64,000 bases of DNA from Arcticibacterium sp964021845. Lineage in GTDB: Bacteria; Bacteroidota; Bacteroidia; Cytophagales; Spirosomataceae. The number at the start of each line of letters is the position of its first letter. Positions within the stretch are counted from its first letter, which is position 1. The notes under the pieces were generated by a model. It ran no database searches, was not told where the DNA came from, and worked only from the letters and a program-made list of their open reading frames with translations. The stretch covers positions 62,001 to 126,000 of the forward strand of contig NZ_CAXHZC010000009.1 in the NCBI RefSeq assembly GCF_964021845.1, read 5' to 3'. The translations under genes and the position numbers were made by a program. Below, piece by piece: positions 33,277 through 42,783 of the stretch.

Positions 33277-36072
33277 TTAGAAATTCAGTCTTAAACTGGC
33301 ATTCCAAGTTCTACCAAACCCGAACCAAACAGAGTTACGTACATCAACGCCATTCCAAGTAGGAGAGCCACTTTCTGCAGCGATGTTTGTTTGTGATTCT
33401 GAAATATAAAGAGCATCGAATAGGTTATTTGCATTTAATCTAAAAGTAGAAGTGCTACCAAATAATTTAAATCTAGCAGTAAGACCTGCATCTACTAAGC
33501 CATAAGACGGAAGTTTAATCGCCCCTGAGTTATCAGGTGTAGTGAAAACCTCATCAACTACAGAGTAATCTGCATAAAGGTTTCCAGCATAACGATAACC
33601 CAAATCTAAACTCAAAGTTTTATTGATATTGTAGTCTGCATTTAAGGCCATTGTGGTCTGTGCAGCATTTCCAACTTTAGAATCTTTCAAATATAATGTT
33701 CCAGTACCAATTTGCTGATTGTTATTGTCAAATATAGTAGAAGTGAAATCCTTTGTATATCTCCAATCGCCTAAAGAGGCCATGAATTGAAGCTTTAACT
33801 TGTTCATTGGACGATAATTTCCCTCTATCTCTATACCCTTGTGAGCAACATCAATATCCTTGAATTGAGCAGTTCCTGAATCTCCCTGAGTATTAAATAA
33901 TGTACGAGACTGGAATCTGTTACCCCAGTTTGTGATATATGCATTCAAATTCACATTGAAATTCTTAGCAATGAATCCGTAACCAAGTTCAAAAGAAGTA
34001 ATCTTTTCGTTTTGAATATCTGGATTAATTACGTTCGCAAAATTAGGGAATACAGCGTCAAATTGTGGTTGTCTAGAGATAAACCCAGTATTGAAAAATA
34101 CGTTTGATTTATCATCAATATTAAAGTTAGCACCACCTTTTACATATCCACCACCTTGGTTCTGCTTGTCAGAAAGTGGCATTGCTGGCTGGTCGAATAG
34201 GTCTTCTCTTTGGAAAGACTGGTTAGATGCACCGGCCTGAATTACAGCTGTAAGCTTAGTGCCTATATACTCTGCCAAACCATTTACTCCTTGCCAGCCT
34301 ACTATTCCTACATTGTAGTAATCAATTTTTGGCCCTTTAAGACCTGTATCTTTGAATGGAGAGGCTTCAATAAGTGTATTTACCACTTGTCCATTAGAGT
34401 TTCTATTACCAGTAGAATAGTAACCATCTAGACCCATTAGGTCATTTAACACACGGTAGTGGTATCCTTTATAAGATCTTAAATCTAGACCTATAGAAGT
34501 TCTTATTTTACCAAACGTTCCTTCTAAATTTGATATACCGCCTATCCAGTCATGTGAGTTCATAGAAGCTCTTCTAATTAAAACAGCTCTATTAACACCA
34601 TCATCTCTGAATCCATTAGAACCCAAAAGCTGTCCAGTGAAATTACTATTTGAACCTGTGTAAGGGTCGGTAGTAGAACGGTTAACCGAAATAGCCTTAT
34701 CAAAATCTACAAAGCCGTCAGCATCACGAGTTCCTCTACCATTTTCGTTGTATTGGGTAGTAAGGTCAATGTTAAATGGATAGTAATCGATTTCTCCATT
34801 TCTAAAGTTATTACCACGAGGACCTGTTCCTCCACCACGACCAGCAGAAGCATAAAGCGAAGTATTCAACTTAAGTTGTGAACTTATATCCCAATCCCAG
34901 TTAAATGTAGCTAGAGGCTTGTTATAGAAGTTTCGTCTCATATTAAACTCTTCTCCATCTAGGAAACCTGCGTCTGTGTTCCATCTTCTATCTATGCCAT
35001 CTTTACCGCTGTTATCGCCAAAGTTTTGATAGTCTCTAATTGATACCCATGAAGATCTTTGATGATGCCATTGAGCAGCACCTAGGAATGAAAGGTTAAG
35101 AGAATGTTTAGAGCCTTCTGGCTGATATCCTACAGCACCAAAATACGTCCATCCTTCACCAGCAGTACCATAAGCGTAACCATCACCTTTCCAATATGAA
35201 AGAAGCAATGAAGTAGCCCATCCGTTTGAATTTTTACCTGAGTTAAAAGAAGCTGAAGTTTTAGAATATCCGTTGTTTCCTACAAGTTGAGAAACCGAAG
35301 TACCTCTTTCTTTTTCAGCAGCTTTAGTAAAGATAGAGATAGTACCACCTACTGAAGGTACAGCAAGTCTCGAAGCACCTAAACCTCTTTGGATTTGGAT
35401 ACCACTAGCAACATCCGTAAGACCTTGCCAGTTTGACCAATAAACCCATCCATTTTCCATATCATTAACAGGCTGACCGTTAATAAGGAATGATGTGTTA
35501 CTTTGATCAAAACCTCTAAGGTTTATTCGTGAATCACCATAACCACCACCTTGCTTCGTAGCATATACACCTGGAGTTCTGGCCATGATTTCTGGAAATT
35601 CTAAGTTTCCTACTTTAAGAGAAATTTCGGACGTAGAAATGGCAGAAACGGCAACTGGAGTTTGTCTCGTTTTGGCAAAATCAATTACACCAGATGTTAC
35701 CACAATCTCAGAAAGAATGTTAGCGTCTTCAACTAATGTAATATTAATAACACTTTGTGACTCAATAGCTACCAATTGACGAGTAAAACCAATAAATGTA
35801 ACCAATAATGATTCACTTCCAGATGGTACACCGTTCAGTGTGTACTTTCCATCAATATCCGTAGTGGCTCCTATTGAAGTTCCTTCCACCGATACCGAGG
35901 CACCTATTAGAGGTTCATTATTAGTACCGTCGGTAACCGTACCGGTAATAACGCTCTGAGCAAAAACAGCAGTAGCCATAAACATAGCTACCATTACAAG
36001 CATACTAGCTCGCAGTAAAGTAAATTTTCTCACCATAACTCTGGGGTTAATTTGTTTTGAAGAATTTGACAT
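33277..36072 (-). CDS. TonB-dependent outer-membrane receptor
   Basis: 931 residues. A signal peptide ends near AVFAQS (about residue 40), followed by a CarboxypepD_reg-like domain (VITGTVTDGTNNEPLIGASV), a TonB plug (INLRGFDQSNTSFLINGQPVNDMENG) and a C-terminal 22-strand type barrel ending in aromatic residues (SLRLNF). It transports an unknown ligand across the outer membrane using TonB energy. There is no SusD-like gene next to it, so a polysaccharide locus is not indicated. It has its own promoter (36125-36132) and terminator (33225-33253). Confidence 0.93.
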   Translation of the reverse strand: MSNSSKQINPRVMVRKFTLLRASMLVMVAMFMATAVFAQSVITGTVTDGTNNEPLIGASVSVEGTSIGATTDIDGKYTLNGVPSGSESLLVTFIGFTRQLVAIESQSVINITLVEDANILSEIVVTSGVIDFAKTRQTPVAVSAISTSEISLKVGNLEFPEIMARTPGVYATKQGGGYGDSRINLRGFDQSNTSFLINGQPVNDMENGWVYWSNWQGLTDVASGIQIQRGLGASRLAVPSVGGTISIFTKAAEKERGTSVSQLVGNNGYSKTSASFNSGKNSNGWATSLLLSYWKGDGYAYGTAGEGWTYFGAVGYQPEGSKHSLNLSFLGAAQWHHQRSSWVSIRDYQNFGDNSGKDGIDRRWNTDAGFLDGEEFNMRRNFYNKPLATFNWDWDISSQLKLNTSLYASAGRGGGTGPRGNNFRNGEIDYYPFNIDLTTQYNENGRGTRDADGFVDFDKAISVNRSTTDPYTGSNSNFTGQLLGSNGFRDDGVNRAVLIRRASMNSHDWIGGISNLEGTFGKIRTSIGLDLRSYKGYHYRVLNDLMGLDGYYSTGNRNSNGQVVNTLIEASPFKDTGLKGPKIDYYNVGIVGWQGVNGLAEYIGTKLTAVIQAGASNQSFQREDLFDQPAMPLSDKQNQGGGYVKGGANFNIDDKSNVFFNTGFISRQPQFDAVFPNFANVINPDIQNEKITSFELGYGFIAKNFNVNLNAYITNWGNRFQSRTLFNTQGDSGTAQFKDIDVAHKGIEIEGNYRPMNKLKLQFMASLGDWRYTKDFTSTIFDNNNQQIGTGTLYLKDSKVGNAAQTTMALNADYNINKTLSLDLGYRYAGNLYADYSVVDEVFTTPDNSGAIKLPSYGLVDAGLTARFKLFGSTSTFRLNANNLFDALYISESQTNIAAESGSPTWNGVDVRNSVWFGFGRTWNASLRLNF

Positions 36073-36085
36073 TAGTATTGTTAAT

Positions 36086-36132
36086 AAGAGTCTTTCAAAA
36101 AGTTTTAAGGATCGGACTCTTCCACAAAAGTA
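36086..36132 (-). promoter_or_regulatory. Promoter and 5' leader hairpin of the TonB receptor gene
   Basis: TACTTTTG at 36125-36132 (minus strand) is a full -7 box. The predicted transcript begins near 36118, inside an inverted repeat AAGAGTC/GACTCTT (36086-36092 and 36115-36121), so the mRNA may start with a stem. This may stabilise or regulate the message. Confidence 0.5.
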
Positions 36133-36470
36133 CTTTTTTTTGTTTCCGATTAAAATCCCATTTAGTTAGACTCACTCTAAATATAGAAAAAATACTATAA
36201 ATTATTATAAGAGAAACATTATTAAATTGTTAACATGGCTCCGTATGGGCTTTTTTAAGCATCTTGCATTATTTTTTTTCTTTGTCTTTATTCGATTTGT
36301 GCAATTCTAATGCGTGCTCAAATTAGTGTAGAGGTTTATAAATTAAAGGGTTTCGTATATGTATAGCTATGCAAGGCAAGATGTTTTAAGATCTAACGGT
36401 ATCAAACTATTTTGGGGGGACCATCGTATTTTATTCTCAAGGTCTTTTTAACCTATACGATATAAAAAAA
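36133..36470. other. Intergenic region without clear features
   Basis: About 340 very AT-rich bases between divergent genes. No open frame or clear terminator is seen. CATCTTGC (36260) and GCAAGATG (36376) are an 8-bp inverted pair of doubtful meaning. Promoter elements of the DUF547 gene must lie at its right end, but no full -7 match is present. Confidence 0.45.
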
Positions 36471-37244
36471 ATGAAAAAACGATATTATACACTTTTTGCC
36501 TCTCTCTTTTTTGTCTTAGGAAGTTGTTTCGCTATTGATTCGCCAGAATCTACGTCCGGTCCTGTAAGCCATTCTATTTGGGATGGCTTGTTGAAAAAAC
36601 ATGTAGACGCTAAAGGATTTGTCAATTATGGAGGCTTTGCTAAAGATGAAGCACAGTTAGACAAATATTTGGCTTTAATATCTAAAAGTGCTCCTGCTAG
36701 CAGTTGGTCTTCGGATGAAAAATTGGCATATTGGATAAATGCCTATAATGCTTTTACTGTAAAATTGATTCTTAACAATGCCGACCAAAATATTACGAGT
36801 ATTAAAGATATTGGAAGTAAAATTAAAATACCTTTTGTTAATACCCCATGGGATGTTAAATTTATCAATATAGGAGGGAAGGACATGGATTTGAACAATA
36901 TAGAGCATGGCATAATCAGGAAGCAGTTTAAAGAGCCTCGTATACATTTTGCCTTAGTTTGTGCAGCTAAATCTTGCCCACCATTAAGAAATGAGGCTTT
37001 TGTGGCCTCTAAACTAAATGCTCAGTTAGACGACCAAGGCGTTCGTTTCCTAAATGATTCGTTTAAGAATGAAGTTTCGGCTAATAAAATGAACGTTTCA
37101 AAACTTTTTGATTGGTACGGAGGCGATTTTAAGAAAACGGCCAGTATAGAAACTTGGATAAACAAATACGCTAAAACAAAAGCGAAAGCAGGTACTGATA
37201 TTACCTATAAAGAGTATTACTGGGATTTAAACGGAAAACTTTAA
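36471..37244 (+). CDS. DUF547 domain protein, exported
   Basis: 257 residues. The N-terminus is a signal sequence with a possible lipobox (LFFVLGSC). The DUF547 hallmark AYWINAYNAFTVKLIL follows near residue 83, with HFALVCAAKSCPPLRNEAF further on, containing the two conserved cysteines. The family is widespread and of unknown biochemical function, with a fold related to thiol proteins. It stands alone ahead of the cryptochrome gene, 60 bases away. Confidence 0.88.
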   Translation: MKKRYYTLFASLFFVLGSCFAIDSPESTSGPVSHSIWDGLLKKHVDAKGFVNYGGFAKDEAQLDKYLALISKSAPASSWSSDEKLAYWINAYNAFTVKLILNNADQNITSIKDIGSKIKIPFVNTPWDVKFINIGGKDMDLNNIEHGIIRKQFKEPRIHFALVCAAKSCPPLRNEAFVASKLNAQLDDQGVRFLNDSFKNEVSANKMNVSKLFDWYGGDFKKTASIETWINKYAKTKAKAGTDITYKEYYWDLNGKL

Positions 37245-37276
37245 AAAAGCTTTCTGCGGTTAAGCCAAATACTTGT

Positions 37277-37284
37277 TAGTTTTG
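37277..37284 (+). promoter_or_regulatory. Probable -7 box of the cryptochrome gene
   Basis: Reads TAGTTTTG, a full TAnnTTTG match, 21 bases before the ATG at 37305. Confidence 0.5.
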
Positions 37285-37304
37285 CATCAAATCTTCGCTC
37301 AAAT

Positions 37305-38681
37305 ATGCAAAATATACTTTTCTGGTTCAGGAATGATTTAAGATTACATGATAATGAGGCTTTTTTAAAGGCCAGTGATTTAGGCAGGGTAATACCTGTT
37401 TATGTAATTGACCCAAGGCAATTCGAGAAATCAAAGTTTGGTTACAGGAAAACGGGACACTTTAGAGTTAAGTTTCTTTTAGAATGCTTGGCAGACTTAA
37501 AAAAGAGTTTGCAGGCTCGAGGTTCTGATTTGATAATTAGGGTAGGGAATCCTGAAGAGGAATTAGCTAAAATAGCTAAGAAGAAGAACGTTCTGTATGT
37601 GTTGGCCTCTAAAGAGGTAACTCAAGAAGAAACCTCTCAGGAGTTTGAGCTTTCGCAAAACCTTAAACGACTTAATATTGATATTGAGTTAATTTGGGGT
37701 GCTACCTTATACCACGTCAGAGACCTTCCTTTTCAAATTAAGTTTCTTCCTGATGTTTTTACAGACTTTAGAAAGAAAATGGATGCTCACGCTAAAGTAA
37801 GACCTTTGTTTGAAACTCCTGGTCAATTAGAAAGTGTAGCGGATATCAAATGTTCGGGTATTCCTACTTTGGAAGAACTGGGTTTTGACAAAGAAGAAAT
37901 CAAAGACATTCCAAGTTTTTATGAAGGTGGTGAAACCGCCGGTTTAGCACAGCTAGATAATTTTATCTGGAAAACCGAAAACGTCAAAACTTATAAAGAA
38001 ACCAGAAATGGTCTTTTAGGAAATGATTTTTCTTCAAAACTATCTGCATGGGTAAGCTTGGGATGCGTGTCGCCAAGAAAAATTTATCATGAGGTTCGTC
38101 TTTTTGAAGAAAAAGTAATCAAAAACGAATCTACTTACTGGGTGATTTTTGAACTTATTTGGCGAGATTATTTTCATTTGGTGGCTTTGAAGTACGGCAT
38201 TAGGCTTTTCAAGATTTGCGGTATAAAGCACGATATGAATAAAGTCTGGCGTCAAGACAAAGGAGACTTTCAAAAATGGGTGGATGGAGAAACTGGAATT
38301 CCGTTTATAGATGCCAATATGAGAGAGCTTAAGCAAACAGGTTATATGTCAAACAGAGGAAGACAAATAGTGGCAAGCTTCTTTACTAAAGATTTGAAAT
38401 TAGAATGGTGGTGGGGAGCACGTTATTTTGAAAGCATGCTGATTGATTATGATGTGTGTAGTAACTGGGGAAACTGGAACTATATAGCAGGTATAGGAAA
38501 TGACCCACGTCCTAATAGGTACTTCCATATAAAGAAACAAGCAGAAAAATATGACCCAGAAGCCGCGTATGTAAAAGCGTGGATACCGGAACTGAGAGAT
38601 TTGTCTGCCGAAGAAATTCAAAACCTCTATAATGGAGAAGGTTTTGAGGCCTATCCTAAGCCAATGATTGAACTTCCATAG
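37305..38681 (+). CDS. DASH-family cryptochrome / photolyase
   Basis: 458 residues. The N-terminal photolyase domain (LFWFRNDLRLHDNEAF) is followed by the FAD-binding domain with SNRGRQIVASFFTKDL, WWGARYFESMLIDYDVCSNWGNW and the DASH-type ending FHIKKQAEKYDPEAAYVKAW. DASH proteins repair cyclobutane pyrimidine dimers, mainly in single-stranded DNA, using blue light, and may also signal. Length is normal. It has its own promoter box 21 bases upstream of the start codon. Confidence 0.95.
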   Translation: MQNILFWFRNDLRLHDNEAFLKASDLGRVIPVYVIDPRQFEKSKFGYRKTGHFRVKFLLECLADLKKSLQARGSDLIIRVGNPEEELAKIAKKKNVLYVLASKEVTQEETSQEFELSQNLKRLNIDIELIWGATLYHVRDLPFQIKFLPDVFTDFRKKMDAHAKVRPLFETPGQLESVADIKCSGIPTLEELGFDKEEIKDIPSFYEGGETAGLAQLDNFIWKTENVKTYKETRNGLLGNDFSSKLSAWVSLGCVSPRKIYHEVRLFEEKVIKNESTYWVIFELIWRDYFHLVALKYGIRLFKICGIKHDMNKVWRQDKGDFQKWVDGETGIPFIDANMRELKQTGYMSNRGRQIVASFFTKDLKLEWWWGARYFESMLIDYDVCSNWGNWNYIAGIGNDPRPNRYFHIKKQAEKYDPEAAYVKAWIPELRDLSAEEIQNLYNGEGFEAYPKPMIELP

Positions 38682-38797
38682 TTAAAATCACCTCTTAAAA
38701 TGGTTTTTGACCGGTTTTCATTAATCGGTTTGAGAACTGTTAGAGAATTGATACATTTGATTACATAATTTTAAAACCAATTAACCCCTTCTTCAAA

Positions 38798-39391
38798 ATG
38801 AAAAAATTAGGAACCCTAGGTATTGTAGGTTTTTTGCTGCTATTCGGTATGTATGGCTGTAACTCTTATAATGGTTTAGTAGAGAAAGATAATAATGTAG
38901 AGACCCTTTGGTCAAAAGTTCAAACGCAGTACCAAAGAAGAGCTGATTTAATAGGAAACTTAGTCAAAACAGTGCAAGGTGCGGCAGATTTTGAGAGAGG
39001 AACCTTGACAGACGTAATAGAGGCAAGGTCAAAAGCAACAGCAGTACAGCTATCTGCAGATGACCTTACTCCAGAGAATATGGCCAAATTTCAAGCAGCA
39101 CAAGACCAATTAAGTGGTTCTTTAAGTAGGCTGTTAGTTTCAGTAGAGCGTTACCCAGACTTAAAAGCTAATCAAAACTTCTTAGAGCTTCAAGCTCAAA
39201 TAGAAGGAACTGAAAATAGAATTTCGGTAGCAAGAAATGATTTTAATGCAGGCGTGGGAGATTATAACCTTTCTGTTAGAACATTCCCTAATAATTTGAT
39301 GGCTGGTTTCTTTGGCTTTTCTAAGAAAGCTTTCTTTGAAGCATCGGAAGGAGCTCAGGATGCACCAGACGTGGATTTTGATTTCAAATAA
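38798..39391 (+). CDS. LemA family lipoprotein
   Basis: 197 residues. A lipoprotein signal peptide (LLLFGMYGC) precedes the LemA domain, with YNGLVEKDNNVETLWSKVQT and YQRRADLIGNLVKTVQGAAD. LemA proteins are membrane-attached helical bundles whose exact role is unclear. Two TPM-domain genes follow after 5 and -4 bases, and LemA-TPM clusters are common, so the three probably act together at the membrane. Expression as one operon is likely. Confidence 0.93.
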   Translation: MKKLGTLGIVGFLLLFGMYGCNSYNGLVEKDNNVETLWSKVQTQYQRRADLIGNLVKTVQGAADFERGTLTDVIEARSKATAVQLSADDLTPENMAKFQAAQDQLSGSLSRLLVSVERYPDLKANQNFLELQAQIEGTENRISVARNDFNAGVGDYNLSVRTFPNNLMAGFFGFSKKAFFEASEGAQDAPDVDFDFK

Positions 39392-39396
39392 AGAAT

Positions 39397-39834
39397 ATGA
39401 AAGTTTTTTCAGAAGCTGAAAAAAATCGTATTACCTCAGCCATTCACAATGCTGAATTGAAAACCTCTGGGGAGATTAAGGTTCATGTGGAAGCACATTG
39501 CCCAATAGACTCGCCTATCGAAAGAGCGAAAGAGGTTTTCCTTTTACTTTCCTTAGACCATACGGCTTTAAGAAATGGTGTACTTTTTTATCTTTCTATT
39601 TCAGACAGGCAGTTTGCTATTCTCGGAGACCAAGGTATTCATGAAAAAGTAGGATCGGATTTCTGGGAAGAAGAAAAGAAATTAATGCTCGAATATCTTC
39701 AATCAGGAAATACCGTAGAAGGGCTCAGCTTAGCTATAGAAATGGCCGGCGAGGCTCTTCGAAAACACTTTCCTTATCAATCTGACGATGTCAACGAAAT
39801 ATCAAACGACATCTCTTTTGGCAATATTAAATGA
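39397..39834 (+). CDS. TPM domain protein (short, soluble)
   Basis: 145 residues. The TPM phosphatase-like domain covers most of the protein: FSEAEKNRITSAIHNAELKT at the N-terminus, then GEIKVHVEAHCP and VLFYLSISDRQFAILGDQGI. No signal peptide or membrane segment is visible, so it is probably cytoplasmic or peripheral. It follows the LemA gene by 5 bases and overlaps the next TPM gene by 4 bases (ATGA), which shows translational coupling. Precise activity is unknown. Confidence 0.88.
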   Translation: MKVFSEAEKNRITSAIHNAELKTSGEIKVHVEAHCPIDSPIERAKEVFLLLSLDHTALRNGVLFYLSISDRQFAILGDQGIHEKVGSDFWEEEKKLMLEYLQSGNTVEGLSLAIEMAGEALRKHFPYQSDDVNEISNDISFGNIK

Positions 39835-40640
39835 TTAACTCACAGAGAAAACTTAAAGTATTTTTTAATATAAGAGCAGTATTACTGCTCTTAATGACCT
39901 TTGCTTTGGGTGTTAATCTTAAAGCTCAAGACATTCCTGCGGCACCCAAGCCGGCTCGTTTGGTAAATGATTTTGTAGGAGCACTGTCAAGTTCAGAAAT
40001 CCAGCGTTTAGAGCAAAAACTAGTAAATTTTGACGACACTACATCTAACCAAATAGCGGTGGTGGTGGTCAAAACCGTGGAGCCTTATGACATAAACAGC
40101 TATGCTGTTAAACTCGGAAGAGAATGGGGTATAGGGCATGATGGCAAAAACAATGGGATAGTAGTGCTTTGGGCTACTGATGATAGGAAGGTTTATATAG
40201 CCACAGGTTATGGTCTAGAAGGTGGTTTGCCCGATGCTTATGCCAAAAGAACAGTTGATAGAGTCATAATTCCGTATTTTAAAGAGTCAAGGTTTTATGA
40301 AGGCTTAGATAAAGGTACGGATGCCATTATAAAATACACATCTGGTGAGTTTGATGCTGAAGCAGACGCAGGCGGTGAGTTTCCTGTTTGGGCTTTCTTT
40401 TTAATGGTGGTAATTATCTTCATCATAGTATCCGCTATCTCGAAAGGTGGTAGAGGCGGTGGAGGTATGATGAGAGATGGATCGGCAGGACAATATACTA
40501 CTTACACCGGCTGGGGACGTCATTCAGGAAACTGGTCTGGCGGGGGAGGTTTCGGTGGTGGCTTTGGCGGCGGCGGAGGTGGCTTCGGAGGTTTTGGTGG
40601 CGGTAGCTTTGGCGGTGGCGGTGCCGGCGGCAGTTATTAA
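39831..40640 (+). CDS. TPM domain membrane protein with glycine-rich tail
   Basis: 269 residues. A signal segment (RAVLLLLMTFALGVNLKAQ) is followed by a TPM domain (LVNDFVGALSSSEIQRLEQK, GKNNGIVVLWATDDRKVYIA), a membrane helix near 185-200 (VWAFFLMVVIIFIIVSAI) and about 60 residues of Gly-rich tail. This is the YgcG/TPM type with the tail exposed after the anchor. It is the last gene of the LemA-TPM-TPM operon and ends before a bidirectional terminator. The glycine-rich tail is a family trait, not an oddity. Confidence 0.9.
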   Translation: MINSQRKLKVFFNIRAVLLLLMTFALGVNLKAQDIPAAPKPARLVNDFVGALSSSEIQRLEQKLVNFDDTTSNQIAVVVVKTVEPYDINSYAVKLGREWGIGHDGKNNGIVVLWATDDRKVYIATGYGLEGGLPDAYAKRTVDRVIIPYFKESRFYEGLDKGTDAIIKYTSGEFDAEADAGGEFPVWAFFLMVVIIFIIVSAISKGGRGGGGMMRDGSAGQYTTYTGWGRHSGNWSGGGGFGGGFGGGGGGFGGFGGGSFGGGGAGGSY

Positions 40641-40661
40641 TCACCAAAGATAAAAACATAA

Positions 40662-40695
40662 AAAAGGCTCGATGATTTTTTTCATCGAGCCTTTT
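40662..40695. terminator. Bidirectional terminator
   Basis: AAAAGGCTCGATGA and TCATCGAGCCTTTT form a long stem with a 6-T loop. T runs on both strands let it serve the LemA-TPM operon (plus) and the M1 peptidase gene (minus). Confidence 0.9.
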
Positions 40696-40715
40696 CATTT
40701 TTAAAGAACCAGTTT

Positions 40716-42707
40716 TTAGTTTGCCTCAGGCATCTTGTAACTTTTAGGCTCCCACGTATTATTCTTTCCGTTTACATCTGGTAGTCTATTATCAGGGTCA
40801 ATAGTTACCGAAACGATTGGAGAAGTAGAATTGTATCTAAATTTCCATTCAGACCCTCTTTGCCAAATTTCTACCGGAAGTTCTACTCTGTTTGTAGTTC
40901 CGTTAGATTCTACTACTTCAATAATGGCAGGCATAGGTAACTGCTCTTTAGTAGAAATAGTGATAATACTACCATTAGCAGGTAATTGGTCTATATACAT
41001 TACATCGTCCACCGCAAGGTCAATCTTCCAGTCGTTTGCTATCCAGCCTTTCCAAAACCATCCTAAGTCTTCACCAGCGGCATCTTCCATAGTTTCGTAG
41101 AAATCGAAAGGTGTAGGGTGCTTAAATGCCCATCTGTTCACATATTCTTTAAAGGCATAGTCAAATCTGTCTTCGCCTAAAACTAATTCTCTTAAAAGGT
41201 CTAAACCTAAACCTGGCTTATAGTATGCGGCTAAACCAAAGTTCTTTGACTGGATTACTTCTGGAATATTTAAGATGGCATCTCTACCATACATGTAAGG
41301 TGCGTACTGTCTTCTGTTTAATGGAGAATAAAACTCACCATTGTTAAATGCTTTGCTTGATAAGCCATTAATAAAGGTGTTAAAACCTTCATCCATCCAT
41401 GCATATTTTCTTTCGTTAGAGCCCACAATCATCGGGAACCAGTTATGACCAAATTCGTGGTCTGTAACACCCCAAAGAGAAGCTCCACCATCATCCACAC
41501 CACAAAAAACTATTCCTGGGTATTCCATTCCTGATACCACACCAGCCACATTAGTAGCTACTGGGTAAGAGTACTCGTAAATATAGTCAGAGTAAAATTC
41601 AACACTGGCTTTTACATACTCTGTAGAGCGTCCCCATTTAGCATTGCTACCTACTTCGGCAGGGTAAACAGATTGAGCCAATGCTGTTTTTCCACTTGGT
41701 AAGTTGATTTTTGCTGCGTCCCAAACAAAGCTTTTTGAGCTAGCCCAGGCTATATCTCTAGTTTGGATACATTTAAATTTCCATGTCAAAGTGCCATCAT
41801 TTTTAGGTCTACTAGAAGCGTCGTTTACTTCGCCTGCAGTTCTAATCATAACTGTTTCGTCAGAGTTTGCAGCTTCTTTTAAACGGCTTATTTGTGTATT
41901 AGTTAATACTTCCGATGGATTCATTAGCTCACCAGAACCAACCACAATATGGTCTGAAGGAACAGTAATGTTATATTCAAAATCACCATACTCTAAATAA
42001 AACTCACCACCACCAATGTATGGTAGTATATTCCAGCCTTCTACATCATCATATACAGACATTTTTGGGTACCATTGAGCTAGTTCATAGATAACACCGT
42101 CTGCCGCTTCATGTTTTCCTAGTCTATCAGAACCATAGCGAGGAATTGGAAAATCGTAGTTCATAGAAATGGTAACTTTCTCACCAGTTCTTAAAGGCTC
42201 GCTTAGTCTGATTTGCATTCTAGTATCAGAGATAATGTGTGAAGCATAAGTGCTAGAGCTAATGGAGCGTCTTTTGCTAACGGGTACATCTTTTACCGCA
42301 GTTACGTTTGAGATGTTATAACCACCTTCAAAACCCATATTGCCATGTCTACCGCCTTCTAATGCTGTAGTTTTACCTCCTTTTGACTCATCATTAAAAA
42401 GGTTTTGCTCTAGCTGAAGCCAAACAAAGGGAAGCAGGTCTGGGCTATTGTTGGTGTAAGTGATAGTTACATTTCCTTCTAATTTATTTTCCTCTGGTTT
42501 GAGTTCTACATTAATTTGGTAGTCGGCAGAGTTTTGCCAGTATTGAGGGCCTGGTGCACCAGTGGCACTTCTGTAAACGGTACCTTGTCGGTAAGAAAAT
42601 AAAGGGTCAAAAGCCTCTTTGTGGTCGTAATTTGATTTTTGCTGTGCGGTTACACTTGATGCAAAACCAAGGCAACAAAGCAGAGCAACTATTAAAGTCT
42701 TCTTCAT
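40716..42707 (-). CDS. M1 family metallopeptidase, exported
   Basis: 663 residues. A signal peptide ends at VTAQQ (about residue 22). The zinc-binding motif HEFGHNW is followed by the second glutamate ligand in WMDEGFNTF, and the exopeptidase-type GMEYPGIVF motif lies upstream. M1 enzymes are zinc aminopeptidases; exported members in Bacteroidota may degrade peptides in the periplasm or outside the cell. It is a stand-alone gene with a shared terminator. The last 150 residues are a less conserved C-terminal region. Confidence 0.94.
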   Translation of the reverse strand: MKKTLIVALLCCLGFASSVTAQQKSNYDHKEAFDPLFSYRQGTVYRSATGAPGPQYWQNSADYQINVELKPEENKLEGNVTITYTNNSPDLLPFVWLQLEQNLFNDESKGGKTTALEGGRHGNMGFEGGYNISNVTAVKDVPVSKRRSISSSTYASHIISDTRMQIRLSEPLRTGEKVTISMNYDFPIPRYGSDRLGKHEAADGVIYELAQWYPKMSVYDDVEGWNILPYIGGGEFYLEYGDFEYNITVPSDHIVVGSGELMNPSEVLTNTQISRLKEAANSDETVMIRTAGEVNDASSRPKNDGTLTWKFKCIQTRDIAWASSKSFVWDAAKINLPSGKTALAQSVYPAEVGSNAKWGRSTEYVKASVEFYSDYIYEYSYPVATNVAGVVSGMEYPGIVFCGVDDGGASLWGVTDHEFGHNWFPMIVGSNERKYAWMDEGFNTFINGLSSKAFNNGEFYSPLNRRQYAPYMYGRDAILNIPEVIQSKNFGLAAYYKPGLGLDLLRELVLGEDRFDYAFKEYVNRWAFKHPTPFDFYETMEDAAGEDLGWFWKGWIANDWKIDLAVDDVMYIDQLPANGSIITISTKEQLPMPAIIEVVESNGTTNRVELPVEIWQRGSEWKFRYNSTSPIVSVTIDPDNRLPDVNGKNNTWEPKSYKMPEAN

Positions 42708-42783
42708 TAAAATATTATTGTTTTTCGTTTCTGATGTTAAGTAAAGACAAAGTCAGTGTTAAATCGCTGCAAATTAAATAGAA

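Noticed and set aside
33277..36072. SusC of a polysaccharide utilisation locus
   Set aside because: No SusD-like gene, glycosidase or sensor lies next to it; a plain TonB-dependent receptor is the supported call.
36236..36257. Terminator at GGCTCC...GGGCTTTTTT
   Set aside because: The bases before the T run do not form a stable stem.
40440..40640. Glycine-rich repeats at the end of the TPM gene as a special repeat element
   Set aside because: Gly-rich tails are a normal trait of this TPM protein family.
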